Positions 23,120-33,640 of a DNA stretch of 64,000 nt are shown here, piece after piece (within the stretch, counting starts at the first letter, position 1; the number at the start of each line of letters is the position of its first letter). The DNA comes from Heterohyrax brucei (lineage: Eukaryota > Chordata > Mammalia > Hyracoidea > Procaviidae): contig CM053162.1 in the NCBI GenBank assembly GCA_028571685.1, positions 10,420,001-10,484,000 on the forward strand, given 5' to 3'. The notes beneath the pieces are model-generated. The model was not told the DNA's origin. It searched no databases and saw only the letters and a program-made list of their open reading frames with translations. Made by a program: the position numbers and the translations under genes.

Positions 23120-23995
23120 GACATCTGCTGTGTCTCCTTTCTCCTCTTTCACCCCCACGCTGACCTGTTACTGGAAATGTCATCAAGTACCCTCCGTATT
23201 AAGTCCAGTGGAGACCCTGACAGTCTTACTTTGATAGACCTACTTTCTGATCTTGATCCTTACTCTGCAGCTAACATCATGAAACGAGTGACTATCTTTG
23301 AAGTCATCTACTCCCTTTGTCTTCCATGACACTACTGTCTCCTGGCTCTCTTCATCCTCTACAATGGAGCCTTCCTCCCCTCCTTAAAGGGGTTCCCTTT
23401 TGTCTCTTAAACACGAGCTGTCTTTAGCCCATTGCTGTTCTCTTACGTATCTTCTCACAGTAAGAACTCAGACACTCCCAAGGCTTAATTACCACTTGCA
23501 TGCTGTTGACTCCCATCATTTGATTACTCACCTTGACCTCTTCAGTTCCAACAACCTGCTAAAGAGACACACACACACACACACATGAACAAAACTGTTT
23601 TTTAGATACCTCAAAGTCCACATGTCCCCAAATGAATTCATCATCTTCCTTTCCTACCAAATCAGCTTTTCTTCTTGTATCCCAAACTTGTATAGTAGCC
23701 TATAATACCCAGTCTCTATAAAACCAGAAACCTGAGAGTCATCCTAAAACTCCCCTTCTTTCCTTGCCATGCCCCACAGTGCACCAATTTCCCAAAACAT
23801 TAAAAAAAAAAAATCCTGCAAATTTTGCTTCTCCAAATTTTCTAGTGTTATCTCTTTCCTTTCTGTTCCTACAGAACTTGCCTCATTTAGGTTCTGTTTA
23901 TCTTTTGTCTGAACTACTGCAGTGCCTCTAGTCCTGCCTTCCATAAATTCTCTTCCTGGCCACCTAAGTCACCTACCTAAAATGTAAAGCTTACC
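23120..23995 (+). repeat. L2 LINE fragment (middle)
   Basis: Reads through the L2 reverse transcriptase region: 'gtcttccatgacactactgtctcctggctc', 'ctgttgactcccatcatttgattac', 'tagatacctcaaagtccacatgtccc' and 'gaactactgcagtgcctc'. A (CA)n run interrupts it at 23568-23585. It ends at the AfroSINE at 24001. Confidence 0.65.
23568..23585 (+). repeat. (CA)n microsatellite
   Basis: About nine CA units in a row inside L2 sequence. Such runs are usually polymorphic in length. Confidence 0.9.
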
Positions 23996-24000
23996 ACACC

Positions 24001-24183
24001 ACGGTATTGTTGGGTTGAGTCTAACTCGTATGTGTGCGGACCAAAACTGCTCACAGGGTTTTCAATGTTGTGACCTTTTGAAGATCACCAGGCCTTTCTT
24101 CCCAGGTGCCTCTGGTGGGTTTGAACCTAGAAACATTTGGCTAATAGTTGTGTACTTGACCATTTACACTAGCCAAGGACTCC
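24001..24183 (-). mobile_element. AfroSINE (long variant)
   Basis: Minus strand. The plus strand shows 'gggttttcaatgttgtgacctttt', 'aagatcaccaggcctttcttcc', 'ggtgcctctggtgggtttgaacc' and ends 'agccaaggactcc'. This is the variant with an added middle block before the tail, also seen at 34640, 37690 and 45245. Confidence 0.8.
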
Positions 24184-24219
24184 ACTATGGAAGTCAAGAT
24201 ATTTTGTTGGCCAACTGCT

Positions 24220-24893
24220 TAAGAAAATTCTCACAACTGGAGCAACAAGCAACATTATGATAAATGGACAAAAGACTAAAGTTGTCAAGGATTTAATTTC
24301 ACTTTGATTCACAACAACACTCATGGAAGCAGCAGTCAAGAAATCGAAAGATGCATCAAACTGGGCAAATCTGCTGCAAAAGATCTCTTTAAAGTGTTAG
24401 AAAGCAAAGATGTCACTTTTTATACTAAGGTGTGCTTGACCCAGACCATGCTGTTTTCAGTTATCTCATATACATGTGAAAGCTGAATAATTAATAAGGA
24501 AGACCAAAAAATAATTGATGCTTTTGAATCATGGTGTTGGCAAAGAAGGTTGAATATACCATGAACTTCCAGAAGAAGGCACAAATATGTCTCGAAAGAA
24601 GTACAGCCAGACTATTCCTTAAAACCGAGGATGACAAGACTTCATTTCACATAATTTGGACATGTTATCAGGAGGGATCAGTCCTGGAGAAAGATACCAT
24701 GCTTGGTAATACAGGGTCAGCTGAAAGAGAGGAAGACCCTGAGTGAGCTGGACTGACACAGTGGTTGCAACAATGAATTCAGGTACAACAACAGTCTTGA
24801 GGATGGTACAGGATCTGGCAGTGTTTCAGTCTCCTATACACTGGGTCACTGTGAGTCAGAACTGACTCAATGGCACCTAACAGTAACCAGCAC
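24220..24893 (+). mobile_element. RTE copy F, 5'-truncated
   Basis: Begins after the catalytic box ('aaaattctcacaactggagcaac'), passes the MINGQK-like start of the thumb region at 24257, and ends with 'ctgtgagtcagaactgactcaatggcacctaac'. Frames are broken. It interrupts the L2. Confidence 0.85.
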
Positions 24894-24954
24894 CACCACA
24901 CTAAAGGTGTAGTACACATTCCTTTGCATTGCCTATACCCACCACTTGGCTATT

Positions 24955-25300
24955 TCTCCAGCCTTATCTCCCATTTCTCACCACCAAGAACCTTCTTTGC
25001 TCATGGTATTAGCTACACCTAGTATGTCCTTTTCATTTTTCTTTAACTTGTTCATCTTTACTCAGCTTTTAATCCTTGGGCCTTAACTCCTCCAGAAAGC
25101 CTTCCCTTAACCTCCAGTTTCGGCTGAGTGCCCCACCTCTGTGCTCCCGTAATATCTTATACATGCTTTCAACGTTGTTACTTACCCTATCATATTATAA
25201 TGATCTACCTACATGTGTCTTATTCACTAGAATGCTAAACCAGAGACTTGATCTTCTTCATCTTATATACTATGTCTTAGCACAGAGCTTGACATATTGT
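24955..25300 (+). repeat. L2 LINE 3' end
   Basis: 'ctccagccttatctcccatttctc', 'aactcctccagaaagccttccc', 'ttcactagaatgctaaaccagag' and 'tgtcttagcacagagcttgacata' follow the L2 3' region in order. It completes the interrupted L2 on the plus strand. Confidence 0.7.
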
Positions 25301-25399
25301 GGTGTTAAAAGCTGTATTACCTCAGGCAGTCTTTGTCCCTGGTCTCCATGAAATAACTCTTAGAGTAGCTGGGCTATATTGGCCACACCTAAGAATTTG

Positions 25400-25587
25400 T
25401 ATTAAGGTGCAGTGGTTAAAGTTGCTAACCAAAAGGTCAACTGTTTGAACCCATCAGCTGCTCTGCAGGAGAAAGATGTGGCAGTCTGCTTCTATAAAGA
25501 TTTACAGCCTTGGAAACCCTATGAAGCACTTCTCCTCTGTTTTATGTGGTTGCTATGAAGTGGAATCTACTCCACTGCAATGATTTT
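25400..25587 (+). mobile_element. AfroSINE (long variant)
   Basis: Plus strand. 'gtgcagtggttaaagttgctaacc' is the tRNA-like head, 'ggtcaactgtttgaaccca' the B-box region, 'agaaagatgtggcagtctgcttc' the added middle block, and 'tggttgctatgaagtggaatctactc' the RTE-like tail. Confidence 0.85.
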
Positions 25588-25599
25588 TTTTTGTTTATT

Positions 25600-26915
25600 T
25601 TGTTTTTGTGAGGATTTTTATTAATGGGTAGGAGCAGATTTGGAAGCCCTCCTGGTAAGCAGTAATGAGTACATGGTGGCCCAATAAATGCCCAAAATTA
25701 AGGCTAGAGGACACTTCTTGACAGAAAGAATCCTAGAAGCAGAGCTTCTGTAGGAGGGACATGCCCTTTTCTTCAGAAACCTTTCCAAACCTAACTTCTA
25801 ATAGGCAAGGCAAGCACAGTGCTTACCTTGCTTTCCAGATCATCTGTAGTGAACAATTTGATTTGATGTTTTTCCATTACATCAAAGATAGTTCTTTAAA
25901 ATATGGCTGGTATCTGTTTCTTTCCCAACCCCACAGCGTCTTCCTGTGGAATCAGTGCCTCTTGTCAAATTGACTATCCCTGACAGAGGCAGATGACCCA
26001 GTAAGCAAGGTAAGCATGGGCTTACTTGTGCTTACTTACTAATAAGACTAACATAGGACCAATGGGGTATATCGTGCTGGAGTTCCAATCCCACTTAAGG
26101 ATTTTGGGCAAATAGTTCATGTTAAAACAGATAGCGATAGATTTGGTGGGTAGCATCAACTTTTTTAGTGTTAAAAGAACCTTCAGCTTGTGCCAGGCTG
26201 TTCTCAGCCAATCCTCCAGGTTCTTAGGAAAACAAGTTCTACTGTTAGGGTAGTGCTTGACAAGGCCTAATATATAGATTATGATTTTATACTGTATAGC
26301 AGTTTTTGTTCTAGAGCCTCACATATGAAAACAAACAGCCTCACTGTGACCAAAGCAAGGGAACAGTGAGAAGAGATGGATTTTCATCTTAGGCCTCTGT
26401 TAGATTGACATAATCTACACTGATAAGCAAGCTAGGCATTCTGAAATTGGTATACAACACTACACTTTGTACAAAACATACCAGTTAGCAGATAAAGGCG
26501 TGATGGAGGAGGCAGAAAAACAGTATTAGAATGGATCAAAGAGAAGGTTTGGATCAAAGTAAGGCCAGATCAAAGGAGGAGGAACAAAAGGAAAGGAAAT
26601 ACTGGCAAGGCATGGAACATGAAGAAAGAGAATCAAAGTAGAACTTGGTTGAAGATGGGACAGACATGGAAGTTTGGATAACTGAGAAGAAGGATGGGAG
26701 GATAAGAAAACTGGCAGTACTGGAAACAACAGAATAAGAGATAGAGAGAGAATGTGCAGGATGATAGCCTAAAAAATAATTACCTCTTTTGTAAGGTGTT
26801 TTAGGGAGCGTTTTCACCCCTATAAATTTCATCTAGAGGACTGGTAATTTAAGAACTGTCAAGTCTTTTCTTATAGCTGTTCCACACCTTGAAATTTAAG
26901 AATGAGGTAGCATCG
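25600..26915. other. Mostly unassigned sequence with paired palindromes
   Basis: No exon or long plus-strand frame. Two related palindromes at 25805-25831 and 26001-26035 suggest an old mobile element or regulatory unit. The purine-rich section 26500-26720 gives minus-strand frames rich in serine, leucine and proline, which is low-complexity coding by chance. Confidence 0.3.
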
Positions 26916-26920
26916 TCCAG

Positions 26921-27003
26921 TAAAAACCAAAAGCCCATTGTCACTGAGTTGATTCCAACTTACAGCGATGCTATAGGACAGAAGAGAACTGCCCCCATGG
27001 AGT
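26921..27003 (-). mobile_element. AfroSINE tail fragment
   Basis: The plus strand reads 'cattgtcactgagttgattccaacttacagc' and 'ctataggacagaagagaactgcccc', the reverse complement of the AfroSINE 3' part. The tRNA-like head is missing. Confidence 0.7.
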
Positions 27004-27057
27004 TCCTACGAAGTAACATAAAAGAGACAAGAACAAACAGCAAAGGAACAAATAAGG

Positions 27058-27145
27058 GCTGGTTTAAAACAATGGTGCAGGACTGGGCAGTGCACAGGGT
27101 TGCTATGCATCAGAACCAAACAATGGCAATGAACACTGACAGTTT
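27058..27145 (+). mobile_element. RTE 3' tail fragment
   Basis: 'aatggtgcaggactgggcagtg' and 'gggttgctatgcatcagaacc' match the last ~90 bases of the RTE copies. It may be the end of a larger element whose 5' part is unrecognisable. Confidence 0.6.
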
Positions 27146-27174
27146 AAGACAAATAATGGAGTCAGTTTAATTCA

Positions 27175-27240
27175 GCCAAAATTCATTGAGTATCACCTAC
27201 CCCTGTGCTGTTCCAGGTGTTCAAGAAGCAGAGGTTACCA
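27175..27240 (-). repeat. L2/MIR-type tail, reversed
   Basis: 'aaaattcattgagtatcacctacccctgtgctgttccaggtgtt' is the reverse of the shared L2/MIR 3' end. It is short and diverged. Confidence 0.45.
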
Positions 27241-27492
27241 GACTGGGCCAAAGCCTTCAAAGTACCTGCAGTCTTTCTTTGGAGGATGACTGAGAAGAAA
27301 AAGTCAACAGTAGAAAATCCATTGGTGAGTGGTCAGGCTTTCCAATTAAGAGATCTTTGAAAAATAAACCAGGGAGTCATTTCTGTAATATATAGTATTG
27401 GGTCCATTCATGTGATCTTAAACTTTCCTAACAAAAAAAGAACAATGAGTCTTGATTATGCATAAAGAAACAAGTTGTGTGGATGTAGAGAG

Positions 27493-28054
27493 TGACCATG
27501 ACAGTTAAGGCTGTGTCGCCACTTGGCTGGGTCATGATTCTCAGTGGTCTGGCAGTTAGGATGTGGTTTGGCAATTATGTAATGATGTAACCACCTACTT
27601 AATGAGCTCTGAAATAATGTAGCAGTGCTTACATGATAAGATCTGCTGTAAGCAGCCAGTTAGTTGAAAGGGAGTTCCCTTGAGGGTGTGGCATGCATCA
27701 AATATATACGAACTTTCTAGCAAAGCTTGTTGGCTTTTGCTTGCCTTGGATCCTGCAGCTGACTTCTGTTCATCTGACCTGCAGTGCTTGAGACTTGAGC
27801 TAGCAGTTTACCTACCAGTCATGGCATTTGTCAGCCTCTGTAGCCTGTCAGCCAGAGGCCTGCTTTCTGACCTGCTGATTTGGTGTTTGCCAGCCCTGCA
27901 ACTATGAGTCAGGAGAAGCCTCCTGCCTGGCCCACAGACTTGGGACTTTGCAGCTTCTACAACCGCATGAGTCATTTCTTTGATATAAATCTCTGTCTAT
28001 ATATGGGTATACACTTTTCTGGTTATGCCTCTCTGGAGAACACAGCCTAAAACA
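27493..28054 (+). repeat. Solo LTR, ERV-L/MaLR-like family 2
   Basis: Shares blocks in order with the LTRs at 50116-50936: 'cacttggctgggtcatgattctcagtgg', 'gcagccagttagttgaaagggagtt', 'gatcctgcagctgacttctgttcatctgacct', 'aactatgagtcaggagaagcctcc'. It ends 'tctctggagaacacagcctaaaaca', a CA terminus. A 'gatataaatctctg' block sits where a polyadenylation signal would be. No clear target duplication. Class assignment is from overall form only. Confidence 0.7.
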
Positions 28055-28059
28055 GTGAT

Positions 28060-28755
28060 CTTCAGAGGGTAGAAATTCTCTCCCAAAGTCTATAACCAAG
28101 GCAGTCTCTAGAGCTATTAGAAAAATAACTTCCTAATATAACCTCTTAAAGAAAACACTATATCAATTATAATTTTTCATTTCAATTAATTCTTCTTCTA
28201 AACAATGTGTTAAGACTAAAACTGGCATACAGCTTCTCCAAAGTCCCTAATTTTCTCTTGGTTGGCTGGCAATGAATATTTTATTTTAGGAGGATAATGA
28301 ATGTCTTGCAAATGGTCATTCCAAGACAATTAGTTGTACATGTGTGTGTGTGAAGACCATTCATTATCCTAGGATCCCTGAGCTTTTTATTTCATTTTAT
28401 TTTTTAAAATAGATCTTAGTGCCTGTGGGAGCCATGAGATTTCCTTCACATTGATGATATAAGAAGATGCACACAGGAGTGCCAGGTCTTTAAGGTAGGG
28501 GCAGAGTCAAGTTAAAAATTCAGATTTTGAATCCTGGATTATGATTTGCCTCACAAGATTATTCAATATTAAACCTACTGCATTATAAACAGAGATTTTG
28601 TTATTAACAGCCTACTCTCAAACAGGAATAAGCAGCTGTTTGTGATAGAGTCTTTCCATTGAGAAACTGATGATACTAGAAAGTTGCAAAGCCTGCTCTA
28701 CCTAGTCTTCCTATACTGGAGCTCACCAGCCCACAAGCCATACTTACTAATGGAG
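28060..28755. other. Unassigned sequence with one hairpin
   Basis: No gene seen. It contains an imperfect inverted repeat at about 28287-28372 with a TG-rich loop. Confidence 0.35.
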
Positions 28756-28759
28756 CACC

Positions 28760-29600
28760 CAGACTGCATTTTAGAACACCTCTCCTGTATGTGAACACTT
28801 GAATAAAGCTTCCAACATGAAAGGTGAAATCAAGAACAACATAAAGAAGAACTTTGAGGAAAACAACAAAAACAAAGAAAACCTCACACACACTGTATGC
28901 TGCAGAAGAAAATGTTTTAAACAGAAAAATGGAGTTAATATTCTCAGAGAAATAAGACATGATGCCACATGTGTGAAATAAGTATAGGATGCTATTTTAA
29001 AAAAAAACATTTAGAAGACTCCTCAGAATAAAACTTTTTGGAGATTAAAAATATGATGTTAGAAATTTAAAATATTAACAGAAGAGTTAGAAGATTTACT
29101 AGAAATAAAAGACAAGAGATATTTTTTAAAATAGAAAATGTGACAGTCTTAAAGGAGCAATCCAAGAGATTCAGTATTTAACCTAAATTCAGAAAGACAG
29201 AGCAGAGAAAAGCAGCCAGACTCAGGGGTGTCCTTTTAGATTGAAAAGGCCTACAAAGTAGAACAATGACTGAAAAAAGACCAACAATAACCAACAAAAT
29301 CATGAAATTTCAGACTGTGAGTAAAGTAAACCTGTACACTTCCAGACATTAATACAAAATACAAAGGATCACACTCAGGATGACAACAGCTTGTCAGGTG
29401 CAACATAAAAAGTAGAAGACAATAACAAAATACTTTTAAAATTCTCAAAGGAAATTATCTCCATCTTAACCTGCTGTACACATCAATCAAATGTGAAGGA
29501 AGAAAAATAACATTTTAAATGTGTAAGCTCCCAAAAGTTTATCTTCCTTCAGGTGGCAACCAGGTTTTGTAGAAGCCCTTTTTAAGAAAAAAAAATCTGA
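28760..29600 (+). mobile_element. Old L1/HAL1-like ORF1 sequence
   Basis: A-rich, lysine/asparagine-rich plus-strand frames and the block 'gacaataacaaaatacttttaaaattctcaaag' near 29419 match the ORF1 region of old L1 or HAL1 elements, followed by an ORF1 C-terminal-like 'aatcaaatgtgaaggaag' at 29486. Frames are short (60 codons at most on this strand). The call is moderate because the sequence is highly decayed. Confidence 0.5.
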
Positions 29601-29627
29601 AATTACAAATGCAAAAAAAAAATTGGA

Positions 29628-30121
29628 TGTTGTGTATTGAATTGTGTCCCCCCCCCCCGCCCCCCAAATGTGTAGCAGTTCGGCTGGGCCATGATTCCCG
29701 ACATTGTGTGATGTTCCTATATCTTGTAAATCCTGCCTCTATGATGTTAATAACGGAGGATGAGTGGCAGTTGTGTTGGGGTGGCAGGACTCAGTGTGTA
29801 CTGTATTGTAACTTGACACAATTTCTTTTGAGATATGAAAGAAAGAAACAGCAGAGAGATTTGGGGACCTCATATCACTAAGAAGCAGTACCAGGAGCAA
29901 AGTGTGTCCTTTGGATAGGACCTTGACCTTGTGCCTCACGAGCTCCCAGTCCGAAGGAGATGGATGACAAAATACATTCCTCTACAACCAACAGAAAGAG
30001 CCTTCCCCTGGAGCTCATGCTGTGAATTTGTACCTTACTGGACTATGACAAAATAAAATTTCTTTTTCAAAGCCATCTACTTGTGATATTTCTGTTATAG
30101 CAGCACTAGATGACTAAGACA
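29628..30121 (+). repeat. Solo MaLR LTR
   Basis: Starts TGTTGTGTATTGAATTGTGT, followed by a long poly-C run, and ends GCACTAGATGACTAAGACA. It is a third copy of the LTR family at 4507 and 5983. No internal sequence follows, so it is probably a solo LTR left by recombination. It contains 'aaataaaatttctttt', which provides the AATAAA signal. Confidence 0.85.
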
Positions 30122-30226
30122 AGTGTATAAGTAGTTTTGAGAATGAGAAAAGAAGTCACAGCACACTGGAACCCTGAAGGTTCTGTAGTCTTTCAAGATC
30201 TCAGTAGAAAATTTATCAAAAATTCC

Positions 30227-30905
30227 ATCCGAGGGCACAGCAAATGGTTCCAACTCAGCAGGAATGGATGCTCACCGAGGACCAAAATAACATGGGGTAA
30301 AGACAACCCTGAAGATAGAGAGACCCACATGAGTGGGTGCCTACCTAGATTTGGGACCAGAAGAACTGGATGGTGCATGGCCACCACCAGGGATAGCCAT
30401 GATGGAGCTCATTAAGTTGAGTCTCACTGGCAACTCAAGAATAAAAAAGGGTGCACTCTGAGATCTCCACTAAAAGACCGCAATTGATGGTACAGTGGCT
30501 TCGGGGTTCCCCTGGGAGCATGGCCCCTGGCCCTGATGCTGCCCTCGCCCATAAATCATAATGAAGGTCCACTCTTTGGACATAAATGGATTGCGCTTGG
30601 TGATGCAGAGTGACCATATATTGGATTCACTTTATGGTTCTATGCATCTATAGGATATCATCCTGCTGACCTCTGGCTGGAAGAAGGAGAGTGGCTGGAG
30701 AGGAGGGGGAAAGGAGACTGTTGGGAGAATGAGACATGTATGGAACAGAGAGGAATAGTGTGCTCTCACCGGACAGGGAGAACAGTGGAAGCTGCATATA
30801 GGTGGGCATGTAAATTTATATGGGAATGTACATTTTCACTCAGTCATAATAAATAAATAAAAGAAAACATATGCATAGTGTCACAAAACCAAAAAAAAGG
30901 AAAGG
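30227..30905 (+). mobile_element. Short L1 3' UTR insertion with perfect 18-bp TSD
   Basis: Almost all of this piece matches the 3' UTR of the L1 at 56340-57383 in reverse ('caaatggttccaactcagcaggaa', 'gagatctccactaaaagac', 'atatgggaatgtacattttcac', 'aataaataaataaa'). It is a heavily 5'-truncated insertion. An identical 18-bp duplication, AAATTTATCAAAAATTCC, lies at 30209-30226 and 30906-30923. It is therefore a real, fairly young insertion. Confidence 0.9.
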
Positions 30906-31189
30906 AAATTTATCAAAAATTCCTTCCTGATGGCATCTGGCTTTCCCACCCACTTGACAACTTCATCCATGACACTACTCAGGAACCCAGCAGCTTCATC
31001 CGGGTAGATCTGTCTCTATTTCTATGCAGCTCTTCTCTGGAAACTCCAGCAAAACGAAGAAATGGGAAAACGTAGAATCCAGGAAATAGGAAACTGTTAC
31101 AATTCCCAGGGTAGCAGTGAGGGGACGCCCCAATATGATGAGGAATCAGTGAAGGAAGAAAGAACTCAGCAGGGATATTTACTGAGAAC

Positions 31190-31250
31190 AAACCCTACAG
31201 GGAAGTTCTGCTTGGCCCTGTAGAGTTGCTCTAAGTCAGGATTGACTCAT
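31190..31250 (+). mobile_element. AfroSINE tail fragment
   Basis: 'ccctacagggaagttctgcttggccctgtagagttgctctaagtcaggattgactc' follows the 3' end of the AfroSINE. The head is absent. Confidence 0.55.
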
Positions 31251-31845
31251 CAAAATTTGAGGGAAAACTAGGGATGAATACTCAAAAAATGAAGCAACTG
31301 AAGAAGCAGTTACCCCACGGGAAAGGAAAAGGTTGTATAAGAAAGGAATGTAAAAGTCATGGCATATCACATGGCTGTGCTGTGAATAATATTTACATAG
31401 TTATAAAAATGTAAATGCCAAAATATAAGGATAGAATTATATTGGGAGTTTTCAAGAAATGGAGGTGAACTTGAGATGGAATGAGGGGTGTGAGAGAGCT
31501 AAATGCTGATATCCTCCCAGGTAGGGTATCGGTGCATATGAACTAAAACTAGAAAAACCAACGCCAAAAGAATAGCATACTATTTAGAATTATAGTGGTG
31601 AATAAGAAAAACACAGCTATGAGCATTGAAAGTACTCATGGCCATTTTATTTTTTCACATGAGAATACACAAGGGGAAGAAAGCTGCTTTAAGTCCAAAT
31701 TACCTCTTTTGTTTCCAGCCCCTGTTAAGGCACCGGGAGAGAGGGCTGGCTGGTTAAATAGGAAGCTGAGAGCTAAAATGAAATGTGGGAGTCACGGCAT
31801 TTACCTGTGGCTTCATATTCTACCTTTGTAGTATGTTCTGTATTG
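31251..31845. other. Unassigned sequence
   Basis: A-rich with some resemblance to old L1/HAL1 material ('gaatagcatactatttagaattatagtggtgaataag'), but too diverged to claim. No gene seen. Confidence 0.3.
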
Positions 31846-31849
31846 TGAA

Positions 31850-32050
31850 TGGAGTCTCCAGTGTAAATGGTTAACATGTTTGGCTGCTAACCAACAGGTT
31901 AGAGGTTCAAGCCCACTCAGAGGGGCTTGAAGAAAGGCCTTGTAATCTACTGCCGAAACTGCAGACACGGACAGCCCCATGGAGCACAGCTCTGCTCATA
32001 CACATGGGGTTGCCAGGACTTGGAATCAATTCAGTCGCAACTTTTTTTTT
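31850..32050 (+). mobile_element. AfroSINE (long variant)
   Basis: 'gtgtaaatggttaacatgtttggctgctaacc' is the tRNA-like head, 'ggttagaggttcaagccca' the B-box region (GGTTCAAGCC), 'aaggccttgtaatctactgccg' the middle block and 'ggggttgccaggacttggaatcaattc' the tail, closing in a T-run. Confidence 0.8.
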
Positions 32051-32545
32051 CAGTATTGTGTTTGTCTTAAGACTTGTCTATAGAAACCAACATAGATACG
32101 AAATGTGTCCACATAGGCACCTATAAGTTAATGACATACTAAGGACTTCACTTTTCTTACCTGTAATTATGAAAGGTTTTGTTACTTGCAGGAACTTTGG
32201 TTATGGGGAGTGTTTCTATGTATAAAACTACTTACAACAGGAAGATATGTTTGATTACAACCATGTACTTGGACCAATTAAGCATGGCAGCCCACTGCTA
32301 TTTTGAATGTGGCAGGGAGGCAAGAAAACAAAAGTCTTTTCTTTCTCTTTATCCCCCTTCTCTTCCAGATCTTGCCAAATCTTGACTAGTTTCAGCTTAG
32401 GCCAGAGCTATTATCAAAGGACATATTGGGGAAAGCCCCAAATAGAATAACTGATACAGAATGTAAAGTCAGTTACTTCACCTGAGCCATCACAGCCAAC
32501 ATCTGCAGGAAGTGTGAGGGAGGAACCCAAAGGACACAGGGCAAA
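32051..32545. other. Unassigned sequence
   Basis: No recognised repeat or exon. It precedes a small degenerate minisatellite. Confidence 0.3.
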
Positions 32546-32549
32546 GTCC

Positions 32550-32672
32550 ACAGCGTGTGGACAGGTAAGGAGAAAGGGTGCAGTCTGAGGGCAGTAAGAA
32601 GGAAGAGTGCTCAATCTGAGGACAGGTGAGATGGGTGAGTACACAGTCGGAGGACGGATAGGTCACCGTGCT
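32550..32672 (+). repeat. Degenerate minisatellite, about four ~30-bp units
   Basis: Four successive units share the core 'cagtctgagg.cag': 'cacagcgtgtggacagg', 'cagtctgagggcag', 'caatctgaggacagg', 'cacagtcggaggacgg'. They have diverged, so it is an old array, about 1 kb before the CpG island. Confidence 0.55.
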
Positions 32673-32679
32673 GTTTGTC

Positions 32680-33640
32680 TACCTTCCATGGAAGAAGCGA
32701 GAGGAAATTAACTCTTTAAAAAGAAGGAAGTTGTGTATTTTTTAATAACAAAGATTTTTTAAATGAAAAATGAAAAGGAACCCAAAGTGCTGAAAAAAAA
32801 GAAAATTGAATGTTTGACTCTTACAATATCGAATTGTGCACAACAAAAATGATGCCTCATTCTCTGTGTATTGCAGGCACTCTCATAAAATTCAGGACCA
32901 TATTCAGCAAAATCTTTTGTATCAATTCCATATTGTTTCCAGAACTCCAGGCATTGTTCTCAAACTGCCCAGCTCTGATTCAGGAACTGCACCTGACTCC
33001 ATCTCCACTGTTTCTCACAGTGCGGGTGTGATTATTCCCTGTAGTGTTTAACATGGTACAAAACCCAGATTTTATTGAGTGTATTGCACATCTGGCTAAA
33101 ACGCGTGTCTGTTCTTTATTAACAATAAGCCATACTAGCAATTAAAATGAGATTAACAATACAGGTAAAATGCTGTAGGCATGCTAGTTTAAGGCTATGC
33201 CACTTCTTGAGCAGAAGGGACTGAAGTGAGGATCGTGGTCGGAGATGTAGAGGAAAATAGCAGATGCCAAGAAGAGCTACAGGAAAGAAGTGAGCCAAGT
33301 GGCAATTCCTGTGATTGCTGTAACAGGAGTCTAACCAGAAGTTTAAAACGATCTGTTCTGTGAAGGTGTATCTTTCCAGTTTTGAGGCACTAATCTTTCT
33401 GCCATCCAGAGCTAGGTCCTGTCTTCAGAGGGTATCTCTGCAGCAATAAAGTCCCTCTAAAACTATTCTTTGATCTAACGCCACCTGTTTTACTTGTGCC
33501 AGTCCTTACCCTTCGGTACCTGACATCATTGCCACCCACCCATCTAGTAGCGGACACAGTTTCTGAAAGCTAATCATGGCTCAAAGGACTTTGCCAGCTG
33601 CCTGGCTTCCTGACTTGAGAAGCACCTGGTTCGTGTATTC
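32680..33640. other. Unassigned sequence flanking the CpG island
   Basis: No repeat recognised over about 1 kb, unusual in this window. AT-rich at first, then balanced. Absence of insertions next to a CpG island may mean constraint, but I see no exon. Confidence 0.35.
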
